The notes: a model not told the origin generated them from the sequence alone. A stretch of DNA of 64,000 bases from Paramesorhizobium endophyticum (GCF_014640615.1 NZ_BMHH01000013.1:63820-127819), one strand, 5' to 3'. Counted from the stretch's first letter, positions 47,605 through 57,475 are shown. Numbers and translations: made by a program.

Positions 47605-49659
47605 CTAACCCCGATTGCGCCGCGCTGCCCGTTCCTCGCGCGAACGGCGTCTCGGTGCCGCGTCGCCAGAAGTGTCCGTGCCGTCGCCATGCGCCTTGCG
47701 CTCCGGTAGCTTCACCGCAGCGGAGAGCTTCGGAAATGGATCAACCTTGTTGGGAATGGCCATGGCATAGACGAAATGCTCCTGGAATTTCGACTCCAGC
47801 GCGGTTTCGATCTTCTCGATGCGGCGGACGGTTTCTTCGATCTCGCGGCGGTAATCACGGTTGAGCAGCGCCATGCGCGCGCCCGTACCTGCCGCGTTCC
47901 CGACCGCCTTGACGTTTTCGAGTTCGCAGTCCGGGATCAGGCCAAGAACCATCGCATATTTGGGATCAATGAAGGAGCCGAATGCCCCGGCGAAGCGGAT
48001 CTGGTCGACATGCTCGATGCCGAGCTTGTCCATCAGCAATTTTACACCCGCATAAAGCGCGGCCTTGGCGAGCTGGATGGCGCGCACATCGTTCTGCGTG
48101 ATCGCGATACGCGGGCTGCCGTCATGGAGCAGGTAGGAGAAGGTACGGCCATTGGCGGTGATGCGCGGCGAGCGGGCCGCAAGCGTTCCATCAATGACGC
48201 CATCCTCGGAGATGAGGCCGGTCAGGTACATCTCCGCGATCACTTCGATGATGGCGGAGCCGCAGATGCCGGTGACGCCGGTCCCGGCGGCGGCTTCCGC
48301 GAAGCCCGGCTCGTCCGACCATTGCTCGACGCCGATGATGCGGAATTTCGGCTCCAGCGTCTCAGGGTCGATGCGCACGCGCTCTATGGCTCCCGGCGCG
48401 GCGCGCTGGCCGCCGGAAATCTCCGCGCCTTCGAAGGCGGGGCCGGTGGGCGAGGAGGCCGCGACGGTGCGCTGGCGGTTGCCCAGTACGATCTCCGCAT
48501 TGGTGCCGACATCGACCAATAGCATCATCTCGTCCTGCCGGTGCGGACCTTCGGCAAGCGTCGCGGCGGCGGCGTCCGCGCCGACATGGCCGGCGATGCA
48601 GGGCAGCATATAGACGTGCGTGCCGGGATTCATCGGCAGGCCGATGTCGGAGGATTTCAGATGCACCGCGCCGGAGACGGCAAGAGCGAAGGGCGCGCCG
48701 CCAAGCTCGGTCGGGTCGATGCCGAGGAAAAGGTGGTGCATGATCGGGTTGCCGACGAACACTGCGTCGAGAATGTCCTCGCGGGCGATGCCGCCTTCCG
48801 CGCACACCTTGTCGATCAGCCCGTTCACCGCCTCGCGCACGGCCTGCGTCATCGCCTCGCGCCCATCCGGGTTCATCATGACGTAGGAGACGCGGCTCAT
48901 CAGGTCCTCGCCGAAGCGGATCTGCGGGTTGGAGGCGCCCGCCGAGGCAAGCGTGCGGCCCGAGAGCAGCGAGGAAAGGTGCATGGCGATGGTGGTCGAG
49001 CCTATGTCGCAGGCGATGCCGTAAGCCTCGTTCTTTAGGCCGGGCCAAAGCGCGATGAGGGCAGGGCGCTCGCCTGCCGCGTCATGATGAATGGCGGCGG
49101 TGACGCCCCATTTGCTGTCGCGTAAAATTTTCTGGATGCGGGGCAGGAGATAGGGATCGACCTGCAAATTCTTGTAGCCCCAGTCCTTCTCGATCGCTGC
49201 TTTCAGCCGGTCGAGATCGCCCAGCGGCTTGTGCATGTCGGGCTCTTCGACTTCGACATAGCACATATGAACGGCGGGATTGCGCTCGATGATGCGCGTA
49301 TCGGCGTCCTTGCGCACCACCTGCGCGTTGATCTGCCCATCCTGCGGTACGTCGATGACGAGATCGCCCTGCACGGTCGCAGAGCAGGAGAGGCGGCGGC
49401 CTGGCTTCAGCTCGCGCTTTTCGGCGTAGCGCAATTCCTTCGGGCCAATGGCCGAGATGTGGTCGCTGGAGGAGGTGATGCCGTGCTTGGCGAACTGCCC
49501 CTCCTGCACCTCCACCTGGCAGCGCCCGCACGTGGCACGCCCCCCACAGACGCTTTCGACATAGACACCCAGCGACCGCGCCGCCTCGAGGATCGGCGTG
49601 CCAACCGGAAAATGCCCGCGCTTGCCCGAGGGCATGAAAAGGACAAGGGGGTCGGTCAT
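47605..49659 (-). CDS. RACo-type corrinoid activation protein (2Fe-2S + ASKHA, DUF4445)
   Basis: The 684-residue protein starts with a plant-type 2Fe-2S domain; Cys38, Cys44, Cys47 and Cys92 ligate the cluster ('CGGRATCGRC'). A linker and an ASKHA-fold ATPase domain follow ('GIACDIGSTTIAMHLSSLLS', 'EMMLLVDVGTNAEIVLGNRQ', 'AGAFGSFIDPKYAMVLGLIP'). RACo and RamA-like proteins reduce inactive Co(II) corrinoid with ATP. It probably serves the corrinoid protein at 54679. The C-terminus ends 'RRRSREERAARRNRG', similar to tails on two other pathway proteins. AAGGTGACCC precedes the ATG. Confidence 0.92.
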   Translation of the reverse strand: MTDPLVLFMPSGKRGHFPVGTPILEAARSLGVYVESVCGGRATCGRCQVEVQEGQFAKHGITSSSDHISAIGPKELRYAEKRELKPGRRLSCSATVQGDLVIDVPQDGQINAQVVRKDADTRIIERNPAVHMCYVEVEEPDMHKPLGDLDRLKAAIEKDWGYKNLQVDPYLLPRIQKILRDSKWGVTAAIHHDAAGERPALIALWPGLKNEAYGIACDIGSTTIAMHLSSLLSGRTLASAGASNPQIRFGEDLMSRVSYVMMNPDGREAMTQAVREAVNGLIDKVCAEGGIAREDILDAVFVGNPIMHHLFLGIDPTELGGAPFALAVSGAVHLKSSDIGLPMNPGTHVYMLPCIAGHVGADAAAATLAEGPHRQDEMMLLVDVGTNAEIVLGNRQRTVAASSPTGPAFEGAEISGGQRAAPGAIERVRIDPETLEPKFRIIGVEQWSDEPGFAEAAAGTGVTGICGSAIIEVIAEMYLTGLISEDGVIDGTLAARSPRITANGRTFSYLLHDGSPRIAITQNDVRAIQLAKAALYAGVKLLMDKLGIEHVDQIRFAGAFGSFIDPKYAMVLGLIPDCELENVKAVGNAAGTGARMALLNRDYRREIEETVRRIEKIETALESKFQEHFVYAMAIPNKVDPFPKLSAAVKLPERKAHGDGTDTSGDAAPRRRSREERAARRNRG

Positions 49660-49733
49660 GGGGTCACCTTGCAGTGTTGTCGGACGGCGCTATCATGCCA
49701 GCAAACGGGGCGAGCCATGAAGGGAGGAGGGGC

Positions 49734-50039
49734 ATGGTTGAAGCGACGGTCTATATTTTGCGTTGCGCTGACGGGAGTTACTATACCGGCATTACAAAGC
49801 AGCCAATTGAGGCTCGCGTGTGGGAACATAACAATCTGCCGAATGAAAAGGCCTATACATGGACAAGACGGCCTGTGGAGCTGGTATTTTCGGAAACTTA
49901 TGACCTTGTGAATGATGCGATTGCTCGCGAGAAGCAGATAAAAGGCTGGTCCCGACGCAAAAAAGAAGCGTTGATTGCTCTCAATTATGAAGGACTGCCA
50001 GCCTTGTCTCGACGTGGACATTTTATACCGGAAGCCTGA
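49734..50039 (+). CDS. GIY-YIG endonuclease-like protein (UPF0213)
   Basis: The 101-residue protein starts MVEATVYILRCADGSYYTGI. 'VYILRCADGSYYTGIT' holds the GIY-YIG strands (YIL and YTG), with Arg in 'QPIEARVWEHN' and Glu in 'AIAREKQIKGWSRRKKEALI'. It is the YhbQ/UPF0213 type found widely in bacteria, with a DNA-cleaving or repair role inferred. GGAGGAGG directly precedes ATG 49734. It is isolated between minus-strand genes. Confidence 0.9.
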   Translation: MVEATVYILRCADGSYYTGITKQPIEARVWEHNNLPNEKAYTWTRRPVELVFSETYDLVNDAIAREKQIKGWSRRKKEALIALNYEGLPALSRRGHFIPEA

Positions 50040-50065
50040 TGAGCCTTTGAATGTTGCACCAAGCG

Positions 50066-50430
50066 CCCTCGTGGTTCGAGGCTCCCCTTCGACAAGCTCA
50101 GGGTCGCACCTCACCATGAGGGCTACTGGACCGCGACTTCTTCACTCTCATGATTCAAGAACTTGCTGCAATCCCATTCCTAAAGCGCGTCGCGTTCAAT
50201 CGAACCCATGCGCCGCGCTTTAGGTCTTTGTTTTTACGCATGTCTTTGTCCCAAAACCGGTTCCCACTTTTGGGAGACATGCTTTAGCTTTTGGGAGACA
50301 TGCTTTAGGATGAGGTTTCCTAACGCTTCACCCTTTCATATGTAGGAAGCATAGGGCGCCGACGCCCCTTCACCCTCATGGTGAGGTGCGACCCTGAGCT
50401 TGTCGGAAGGGGAGCCTCGAACCACGAGGG
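50066..50430. repeat. Inverted intergenic repeat pair with a second repeat inside
   Basis: A 57-bp arm (50066-50122; core CCTTCGACAAGCTCAGGGTC) recurs inverted at 50373-50430 with a one-base insertion. Between them (about 50176-50310) lies another element with GCGCGTCGCGTTCAATCGAA and a repeated CTTTTGGGAGACATGCTTTA unit. The 410-base gap 50040-50450 holds these repeats and no gene. Confidence 0.8.
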
Positions 50431-50450
50431 TGAAGGGGTCTATGATTCAC

Positions 50451-51407
50451 CTAAGCCACCACCCCGCGCCGCGCCTCCCGTCCGCCGCGCCGCCGTCCGC
50501 CGCTTTCGCCCGTGGGCTGGCCGGCATTGGCGTTGGCGGCATGGGAAGGCTGGTGGTCGCGGTATTTCATGATCCAGTTGGTGCAGTTGGGGTCGGTGCC
50601 ATTAAGCACGTTGGCGGCGTGGACCATTTCCATCTCCTGCGGGCGGCAGGGGTTCATGATGGCTGACGTCATGCCGCTGGCGATGACCATGGGGATGAAG
50701 GCGGCGTTGACGCCGTGGCGGTGGGGCAGGCCGAAGGAGATGTTGGAGAGGCCGCAGGTGGTGTTGACGCCCAGCTCCTCGCGCAGGCGGCGCACCAGGC
50801 GGAAGACCTGCAGGCCTGCGGTTCCCATTGCGCCGATGGGCATGACCAACGGATCGACCACGATGTCGTGCGCCTTGATGCCGTAATCGGCGGCGCGCTG
50901 GACGATCTTCTTCGCCACTTCGAAGCGCACATCCGGATCTTCGGAAATGCCAGTCTCGTCATTTGAAATCGCCACGACGGGCACGTCATATTTCTTGATG
51001 AGCGGCAGGATGGCTTCCAGCTTCTCCTCTTCGCCGGTCACGGAATTGACCAGCGGGCGGCCCTTGGCGACCCTCAGTCCGGCCTCGATGGCGGCGCTTA
51101 CGGAAGAATCGATGGACAGCGGCAGGTCTACCAAACCCTGCACGATCTCCAGTGTCTGCACCAGCAGCGCAGGCTCGGTGGCGTTGGGATCGACGGCGGT
51201 GACGCCAGCATTGATGTCGAGCATGGTCGCGCCCGCCGCCGCCTGCTCCAGCGCATCCTTGATGACCGTCTCGAAATTGCCGGCCACCATCTCGGCGGCG
51301 AGCTTCTTGCGGCCGGTGGGATTGATGCGCTCGCCGATGACGCAGAAAGGCTGGTCGAAACCGATGATGATTTCGCGGGTCGCGGAAGCGACGATGGTGC
51401 GGGTCAT
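50451..51407 (-). CDS. Methyl-THF:corrinoid methyltransferase (pterin-binding, MtgA/AcsE type)
   Basis: The 318-residue TIM-barrel protein carries the pterin-binding motifs 'VIGERINPTGRKKLAAEMVA', 'GATMLDINAGVTAVDPNATE', 'LPLSIDSSVSAAIEAGL' and 'TTCGLSNISFGLPHRHGVNA'. It moves a methyl group between corrinoid protein and THF and is about 270 residues plus an extra tail. The tail (GESGGRRRGGREARRGVVA) is Arg/Gly-rich and unlike classical members. It is the last gene of a unit with the 'virulence factor' and MTHFR genes. AGGGAACAC precedes the ATG. Confidence 0.92.
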   Translation of the reverse strand: MTRTIVASATREIIIGFDQPFCVIGERINPTGRKKLAAEMVAGNFETVIKDALEQAAAGATMLDINAGVTAVDPNATEPALLVQTLEIVQGLVDLPLSIDSSVSAAIEAGLRVAKGRPLVNSVTGEEEKLEAILPLIKKYDVPVVAISNDETGISEDPDVRFEVAKKIVQRAADYGIKAHDIVVDPLVMPIGAMGTAGLQVFRLVRRLREELGVNTTCGLSNISFGLPHRHGVNAAFIPMVIASGMTSAIMNPCRPQEMEMVHAANVLNGTDPNCTNWIMKYRDHQPSHAANANAGQPTGESGGRRRGGREARRGVVA

Positions 51408-51419
51408 ATATGTGTTCCC

Positions 51420-52313
51420 TTATTGCGCGGCGGCGATGGGCGATGAGTTATTCAAGTCCCAGGTGCCACGCTCCACCAGCCATTCGGAAGCCTTCTTGAT
51501 GCCGCCGAAGGGGAAGACATGGACCTGCTTGATATTGCTCGTTGGGTTGTCGACGATATGGCGCTCGATAGGGCCAACGACGCCTTCCGGCGAGTGGGTG
51601 GTGGCAAGCGCGGTCAGGGCCAGCGCGTTCTTCTTGAGATAGGTAATGGAATTGCCGACGCCGCACATCGCTGCATATTTGATGAGCGTGGTGATCTTGG
51701 CGGGCCCGGCCACGCCCAGATGCACGGGCAGGTCGATGCCTGCCTCGCGCAGACCTTCCGCCCAGCGGATGAAATGCTCCGCGTCGAAGCCGAACTGCGT
51801 GACGATGCGCAGTTTCGCGCCGGTGCGTTCGCCGAAATTTTTCTTGAGCCTCAGGGCTTCCATGGCGACGGCTTCGGAAAAGTCAGGGCTACCCTCGGGA
51901 TGGCCGGCGACGCCGATTTCGGTAATGCCGAAACGGTCGAAAAAGCCGGTTTCGAGCACCTGCATGGTGGAGTTGAACGCGCCAGCCGGTCGTTCCAGAC
52001 CGCCGCCGATGACGAGGACATCTGTCACGCCCGCCTCATCCGCGCCGCGGCGAAGGCGGGTTTCGAGCGCCTCGCGCGTGGTCAGGCGGCGGCAGGCGAT
52101 GTGCGGCACGGGCTTGTAGCCGAGATCGCGGACGCGCCTGGCCGCGGCGGTCAGCGTATCGATCGTATCCGTGCCGATATCGGTGATGTAGACCCGGCTT
52201 CCCACAGGAAACAGGCCCGGCAGCTCGGCGGATTCGATGGCCTGCTTCGGCGCCAGTTCGATGGATGCGGCGATGCGGCTTCTTTCACGAGACTTCAATT
52301 CATGGATGGTCAT
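51420..52313 (-). CDS. Methylenetetrahydrofolate reductase-like protein
   Basis: The 297-residue TIM-barrel protein has 'SIELAPKQAIESAELPGLFP', 'HIACRRLTTREALETRLRRG', 'VTDVLVIGGGLERPAGAF', 'KLRIVTQFGFDAEHFIRWAE' and 'LPVHLGVAGPAKITTLIKYA', all MTHFR-like. In this pathway it would oxidise methyl-THF to methylene-THF, the reverse of its anabolic role. ATG 52313 has AGGTGG just upstream; a GTG at 52319 is also possible. Its start overlaps the end of the 'virulence factor' gene, and the next gene starts 12 bases after its stop. Confidence 0.9.
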   Translation of the reverse strand: MTIHELKSRERSRIAASIELAPKQAIESAELPGLFPVGSRVYITDIGTDTIDTLTAAARRVRDLGYKPVPHIACRRLTTREALETRLRRGADEAGVTDVLVIGGGLERPAGAFNSTMQVLETGFFDRFGITEIGVAGHPEGSPDFSEAVAMEALRLKKNFGERTGAKLRIVTQFGFDAEHFIRWAEGLREAGIDLPVHLGVAGPAKITTLIKYAAMCGVGNSITYLKKNALALTALATTHSPEGVVGPIERHIVDNPTSNIKQVHVFPFGGIKKASEWLVERGTWDLNNSSPIAAAQ

Positions 52314-52602
52314 GTCCACCTGCCTTTACCAGCGCCACAAGGCGATCCTTGTCATATTCGCGGTCGAGCCGTTCCAGCGCCGCATCCGCTTCCGCTTCGA
52401 GGTCCGGGCCGGCAGGCACAGGCGCGCCGCGCCGCCATTCGGCGAGATAGGCGTCCGTGCCTTCCGCTCCAACCCGCATGGCGCACATGTCGATCGCCTC
52501 GGTGAACCGCGGCGGCAGTTCCCGCTTGGCGGTCTTGCGGCCCTCCCGCACGATCACCTGAGCCGGGATATCCCGCCAATAAACGACAACGAGGTCGGCC
52601 AT
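52300..52602 (-). CDS. 'Virulence factor' family protein (PF13769-like)
   Basis: The 100-residue protein starts MADLVVVYWRDIPAQVIVRE. 'VVVYWRDIPAQVI' with 'LPPRFTEAIDMCAMRVGAEG' is the signature of the small 'virulence_fact' family. It regularly occurs beside corrinoid methyltransferase genes, so a role in that pathway is more likely than virulence. It overlaps the MTHFR start by 14 bases. Its molecular function is unknown. Confidence 0.85.
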   Translation of the reverse strand: MADLVVVYWRDIPAQVIVREGRKTAKRELPPRFTEAIDMCAMRVGAEGTDAYLAEWRRGAPVPAGPDLEAEADAALERLDREYDKDRLVALVKAGGHDHP

Positions 52603-52695
52603 GCTTCATTCTCCTCGATATGAGCCAGCATCGCCGGAAACACGGGATTCCACCGGCTCGCGCGCGACGTGCGGGCACTTTAAAAGCGACGTGGC

Positions 52696-53376
52696 CTAAT
52701 AGCTTATTTGCGACCAGAGCTCGCCGATGAAGGGCAAATTGGTGAGAAGCGCTCCGGCGGTGAACAGCACCCCTGCGATGATGCCGAGGGAGACAAAGCC
52801 GATCAGCACGCCGACGCCCATCAAAAGGCCGTCGCGCTCGGTGAGCGCCGCGCCGATGATGGCGGTGGCGAGGGCAGGGAGCCAGTTGGAAAGCGGGATG
52901 GGGAACACCACCGCCAGCCCGAGGATCAGCGTCAGCAGCCCCAGCCAGCGGTCGCCATGGCGGCGGGCGAAGGGCCACAGGCGCGGGCGGATGATGCGTT
53001 CGATGCGGCGCAGCCAGGGCGTGCCTTTTTCAGACAATTGCCGGAAGCGCTCGGGCGAAAGAGAGCGCTCCCGCACGAAACGCGGCAGCCAGGGCGTCTC
53101 GAAGCCCAGCACCATCTGGCCGGAAATCAGAACCAGCGGAATGCCGGTGACAATGCCGGTTCCGGGGGGGAGGGGCAGGAGATTGAGGAGGGCAAAGAAG
53201 GTGAGAAGCGCCGCAAAGCTGCGGTCCGAAAGCGCCTGCTCGATCTGCCCGAAGCTGATCGGCTCTTTCGCATTTTCCGCCAGGTCTTCGAAGACCTGCG
53301 ACAATGGCCGGCGGTCGGAGATGCGGCGCGGGCCGGATTTTTGATGATGTTCAGGCGAGGGCGGCGTGTGATCCAT
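52696..53376 (-). CDS. ExoD family exopolysaccharide synthesis protein
   Basis: The 226-residue membrane protein carries the ExoD pattern: 'LPPGTGIVTGIPLVLISGQM', 'WLPRFVRERSLSPERF' and several helices ('LILGLAVVFPIPLSNWLPAL', 'GVGVLIGFVSLGIIAGVLFT'). ExoD was first described in Sinorhizobium exopolysaccharide production; its mechanism is unknown. Start is ATG 53376 or 53385, with GGTGGG before the former. Frames reaching 53592 begin in a repeat and were rejected. It interrupts the corrinoid gene set without obvious connection. Confidence 0.88.
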   Translation of the reverse strand: MDHTPPSPEHHQKSGPRRISDRRPLSQVFEDLAENAKEPISFGQIEQALSDRSFAALLTFFALLNLLPLPPGTGIVTGIPLVLISGQMVLGFETPWLPRFVRERSLSPERFRQLSEKGTPWLRRIERIIRPRLWPFARRHGDRWLGLLTLILGLAVVFPIPLSNWLPALATAIIGAALTERDGLLMGVGVLIGFVSLGIIAGVLFTAGALLTNLPFIGELWSQISY

Positions 53377-53483
53377 GCCCACCATATCGCCTGCCGATGG
53401 TGATATTTCAATGACAGGGTGTCGGGTGTTCACATGGTTGATGGGGCATTGTGCTTGTTGTTTTGACGGGATCGCTAGGCATA

Positions 53484-53640
53484 CCCCCCTCTGCCCTGCC
53501 GGGCATCTCCCCCACAAGGAGGGAGATCGGCCTTCCTCGATGATGGCGCTTTGTTCTGCAACCTCGCCGGTTAGCGAAAGCGGCCCTGACATCCAATCTC
53601 CCCCCTTGTGGGGGAGATGCCCGGCAGGGCAGAGGGGGGG
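53484..53640. repeat. Palindromic mosaic element, copy C
   Basis: CCCCCCTCTGCCCTGCCGGG (53484) and its inverted counterpart ending GGCAGGGCAGAGGGGGGG (53640) bound a 157-bp element with CTCCCCC/GGGGGAG hairpins in each arm. It lies between the DUF1638 and ExoD genes. Confidence 0.85.
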
Positions 53641-53659
53641 GTCCGGCGCACATCGTTAT

Positions 53660-54307
53660 CTAATCGTTCTTATTCCCCGCCTTCCGAATAGCCGGCACCA
53701 GATCCCCCAAGCCGGTAAAACGCCGCTCATAGGCCAGACCTAAAAAAACGGCGGCTTTCTCTGCTTTGCGCGAAAGCTCGGGATCGTCGGTCTGCGCCAG
53801 ATAGATCATCTTGGAATAATTGCCGAAATACATGTCGCGCAGTTCCGGATGGCGGTCGAGGCCCAAAGGCTTCACCAAAAACGTCTCGAACTGGCGGGCG
53901 AGGAAGTCCGTCATGAAGAAGCTCGTCATGTCGTCATCCCAGCGCTCGGCGAAGGCGGTGTTGCCGACATAAAAGGAGAAGCAATGCGGCCCGGCGATGC
54001 GCTCAACGCCATATTGCTCGCACACCTTGTCGAGCATGCCGCCGGTGCCGCAATCGGCATAGCCCACGAAAATGTGTTCGATGCCCTCCCGCCGCGCCCG
54101 CTTGATCGCCCGCTCCACGGCGGGAGCGATGCGATCAGGATAATGGTGATAAATGGCCGGGAGGCACTTCAATTCGATATGGTCGAGGCTGAAATCGGCG
54201 CGGATGGCGAGGATTTCGCGCGCGATCATGCCGCAGGCGATGACGCGCACTTTCTCCGGTGGGGAAACATGCCCCCGTTCCGCCGCCATCTTGCCAAGCT
54301 CATTCAT
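53660..54307 (-). CDS. DUF1638 family protein
   Basis: The 215-residue protein contains 'VRVIACGMIAREILAIRADF', 'HIELKCLPAIYHHYPDRIAP', 'IFVGYADCGTGGMLDKVCEQ' and 'GPHCFSFYVGNTAFAERWDD', the conserved Cys/His-rich motifs of DUF1638. These sit next to MttB-type methyltransferase genes in many genomes and may bind metal or cobalamin; that is inference. GAGGG precedes ATG 54307; an alternative ATG at 54355 has a weaker site. It is divergent from a small entericidin gene. Confidence 0.88.
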   Translation of the reverse strand: MNELGKMAAERGHVSPPEKVRVIACGMIAREILAIRADFSLDHIELKCLPAIYHHYPDRIAPAVERAIKRARREGIEHIFVGYADCGTGGMLDKVCEQYGVERIAGPHCFSFYVGNTAFAERWDDDMTSFFMTDFLARQFETFLVKPLGLDRHPELRDMYFGNYSKMIYLAQTDDPELSRKAEKAAVFLGLAYERRFTGLGDLVPAIRKAGNKND

Positions 54308-54382
54308 CGCGATACCCTCGCGCTGCGGATATGATTCCGCGATTAGATCCCGCATCGAACCTTATATGGGAAGGCCACATCC

Positions 54383-54517
54383 ATGAAGCCATCGCTCATC
54401 GCGCCCCTGATCGCCATCGCCTGCGCGTTTTCGCTCGCCGCCTGCGCCAACACGGTGACCGGCGTCAGCAAGGACGTCAAAAGCACCGCCCACGCGGTGA
54501 AGAAGGCCGTGAATTAA
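54383..54517 (+). CDS. Entericidin-family small lipoprotein
   Basis: The 44-residue product starts MKPSLIAPLIAIACAFSLAA, followed by the lipidated Cys (AACANTVTG). The mature peptide 'ANTVTGVSKDVKSTAHAVKK' is the amphipathic helix typical of EcnA/EcnB entericidins. It is an outer-membrane lipoprotein of unclear role, linked in enterobacteria to stationary-phase cell death. It is divergent from the DUF1638 gene. Confidence 0.85.
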   Translation: MKPSLIAPLIAIACAFSLAACANTVTGVSKDVKSTAHAVKKAVN

Positions 54518-54532
54518 ATTCACGCTAGCAAT

Positions 54533-54667
54533 TCCCCCTCCCCCTTGCGGGGAGGGCTAGGGGTGGGGGTGGTAAAGGCAGCGGGCCGTAATTACCGTTG
54601 ATCCACTTCCTTTACCACCCCCATCCGTCTGCTCCGCAGACACCTTCCTCGCAAGGGGGAAGGAGGT
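54533..54667. repeat. Inverted intergenic repeat (second palindrome family)
   Basis: CCCCCTCCCCCTTGCGGGGA (from 54533) and TAGGGGTGGGGGTGGTAAAG are mirrored by CTTTACCACCCCCATCC and CCTTCCTCGCAAGGGGGAAG, ending near 54667. It differs in sequence from the 157-bp family. The gap 54518-54678 holds only this structure. Confidence 0.75.
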
Positions 54668-54678
54668 GCTTTATTCTT

Positions 54679-55374
<696 letters not shown>

Positions 55375-55574
55375 GGACGCATTCCTCAGTTTCAAGCCCT
55401 GACGGGCCAATCGCATATCTATCACATATCCCGCAAGCGGCAAAAATCCATCGCTCAAAAGCGACCTCACTTGCCGCGCACGGAAACGTTCTTTCTTCCA
55501 CCGGGATTAGGGTGGATATTCATATGCATCATGCTAAGGGAGCCCGCGCCACTTCCAAAGGCGGGGAGAGTTGA

Positions 55575-57152
55575 ATGGATCAGGAAGCATCTGTAGAGCC
55601 CGGTGAAGAGCGCGGCGGCCGTCGGGCGCGTGGCGCGAGCGGCGGGGCGGCGGCACGGCGCGCGGCGCGGGCGGGCGGCGGTCCCGGCAAGTCGCTGACC
55701 TATATCACCCGCAAGGTGCCGGTCTATGAGGTGCTGAACGAGGAAGGTCTCGCGCTCATCGAGGCCAATGCCGACACGGTGCTCGAAGAAATCGGCATCG
55801 AATTCCGCGACGATGCGGAGGCGCTGGAACTCTGGCGGCAGGCGGGCGCGGATGTGAGAGGCGAGCGCGTGCATTTCCCCAAGGGGCTCTGCCGTTCGCT
55901 GCTCAAGACCGCGCCGTCGATCTACACGCAGCATGCGCGCAATCCGGAGCGCTCGGTCCAGATCGGCGGTGACGCGACGGTGTTCGCGCCGGTCTACGGG
56001 CCGCCTTTCGTGCGCGACCTCGACGGTGTCAGGCGCTATGCGACGATCGAAGATTTCCAGAATTTCGTGAAGCTCTCCTATATGGCGCCGAACATCCACC
56101 ATTCCGGCGGCACCGTGTGCGAGCCGGTGGATGTGCCGGTCAACAAGCGCCATCTCGACATGATCTATGCGCATATGCGCTATTCCGACAAGCCGTTCAT
56201 GGGCTCGGTGACGGCGCCGGAGCGGGCCGAGGACACCATCGCCATGTGCAAGATCCTGTTCGGCGAGGATTTCGTCGAGCAGAATACGGTGCTGACCAGT
56301 CTCATCAACGCCAATTCGCCGATGGTGTTCGACGAGACGATGTTGGGCGCGCTGAAGGTCTATGCGCGGCACAACCAGGCCTGCATCGTGACGCCGTTCA
56401 TCCTAGCCGGCGCGATGAGCCCGGTGACGGTGGCGGGCACGCTGACGCAGATTCTGGCCGAGGTGCTGGCGGGCGCGGCGCTGACGCAGCTCATCCGCCC
56501 CGGTGCGCCGGTCATTTTCGGCACTTTCGCCTCGTCCATTTCCATGCAGTCGGGCGCGCCGACCTTCGGCACGCCGGAGCCGGCGCTCGTCTCCTACGGC
56601 GCGGCGCAGCTTGCCCGGCGGCTCGGCCTGCCGTTCCGCACCGGCGGCTCGCTCTGCGCCTCGAAGCTTTCGGATGCGCAGGCGGCCTATGAAAGCGCCA
56701 ATACGCTGAACTCGACCATGCTGGCGGGCACGAATTTCGTGCTGCACGCGGCGGGCTGGCTCGAGGGCGGGCTTGTGTCGTCCTATGAGAAGTTCATGAT
56801 GGATATCGACCAGCTCGGCATGAGCCAGAAACTCGCCGAAGGGGTGGATCTGTCCGAGAACGGGCAGGCGATGGATGCCATCCGCGAAGTCGGGCCGGGG
56901 AGCCATTATCTCGGCTGCGCGCACACGCAGGCGAATTTCCAGACGGCATTCTATCGCTCCTCCATCGCCGACAACAATTCCTTCGAGCAATGGCTGGCCG
57001 AAGGCGAAAAACGGGCCGACCAGCGGGCGAACGACATGGCGCGGCGCTGGCTGGAGAGCTATGAGGCGCCCTATCTCGACCCAGCCATCGACGAGGCGCT
57101 GAAGGCGTTCATCGCGGAGAAGAAGGCCTCGATGCCCGACGCCTTTACCTGA
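55575..57152 (+). CDS. MttB-family methyltransferase without pyrrolysine (glycine-betaine MtgB-like)
   Basis: The 525-residue TIM-barrel protein has the MttB pattern 'RKVPVYEVLNEEGLALIEAN', 'PNIHHSGGTVCEPVDVPVNK', 'SLINANSPMVFDETMLGALK', 'GAPVIFGTFASSISMQSGAP' and 'HYLGCAHTQANFQTAFYRSS'. The gene reads to a TGA with no internal TAG, so it lacks the pyrrolysine of trimethylamine MttB and belongs to the MtgB-type group that demethylates glycine betaine or related quaternary amines. Residues 1-40 are Arg/Gly/Ala-rich, an extension shared in style with two pathway partners. GGGGAGAG precedes the ATG. Confidence 0.92.
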   Translation: MDQEASVEPGEERGGRRARGASGGAAARRAARAGGGPGKSLTYITRKVPVYEVLNEEGLALIEANADTVLEEIGIEFRDDAEALELWRQAGADVRGERVHFPKGLCRSLLKTAPSIYTQHARNPERSVQIGGDATVFAPVYGPPFVRDLDGVRRYATIEDFQNFVKLSYMAPNIHHSGGTVCEPVDVPVNKRHLDMIYAHMRYSDKPFMGSVTAPERAEDTIAMCKILFGEDFVEQNTVLTSLINANSPMVFDETMLGALKVYARHNQACIVTPFILAGAMSPVTVAGTLTQILAEVLAGAALTQLIRPGAPVIFGTFASSISMQSGAPTFGTPEPALVSYGAAQLARRLGLPFRTGGSLCASKLSDAQAAYESANTLNSTMLAGTNFVLHAAGWLEGGLVSSYEKFMMDIDQLGMSQKLAEGVDLSENGQAMDAIREVGPGSHYLGCAHTQANFQTAFYRSSIADNNSFEQWLAEGEKRADQRANDMARRWLESYEAPYLDPAIDEALKAFIAEKKASMPDAFT

Positions 57153-57275
57153 AAGAAGCCCGAAGACGGCCGGGCTAAAGTGGCCGACCTGATTCATCGC
57201 GAGGTGTGGAGGACAGCGATAAAGGGGACGGGGGAGTAACCTGTTTTTTCATGGTTTGATGGAGGCGCGAGGCAA

Positions 57276-57430
57276 CCCCCCTCTGTCCTGCCGGACATCT
57301 CCCCCACAAGGGGGAGATTGGCCTTCATCGATCAAGGCACCCAATTTTGCGACGTCAAAGATTAGCGAAGGCGGAACTGACATCCAATCTCCCCCCTTGT
57401 GGGGGAGATGCCCGGCAGGGCAGAGGGGGG
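57276..57430. repeat. Palindromic mosaic element, copy D
   Basis: CCCCCCTCTGTCCTGCCGGA (57276) is mirrored by GGCAGGGCAGAGGGGGG (57430) around a variable centre; both arms contain CTCCCCC-ACAA-GGGGGAG-type hairpins. The 320-base gap 57153-57475 holds only this element. Confidence 0.85.
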
Positions 57431-57475
57431 TGTCTTGGAGCCGACGCTTCCGGCAGGGAGGGCAGCCAAAGCACG

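Noticed and set aside
55575-57152. Pyrrolysine-containing trimethylamine methyltransferase
   Set aside because: The gene has no in-frame TAG and reads through to a TGA at full length, so pyrrolysine is not used.
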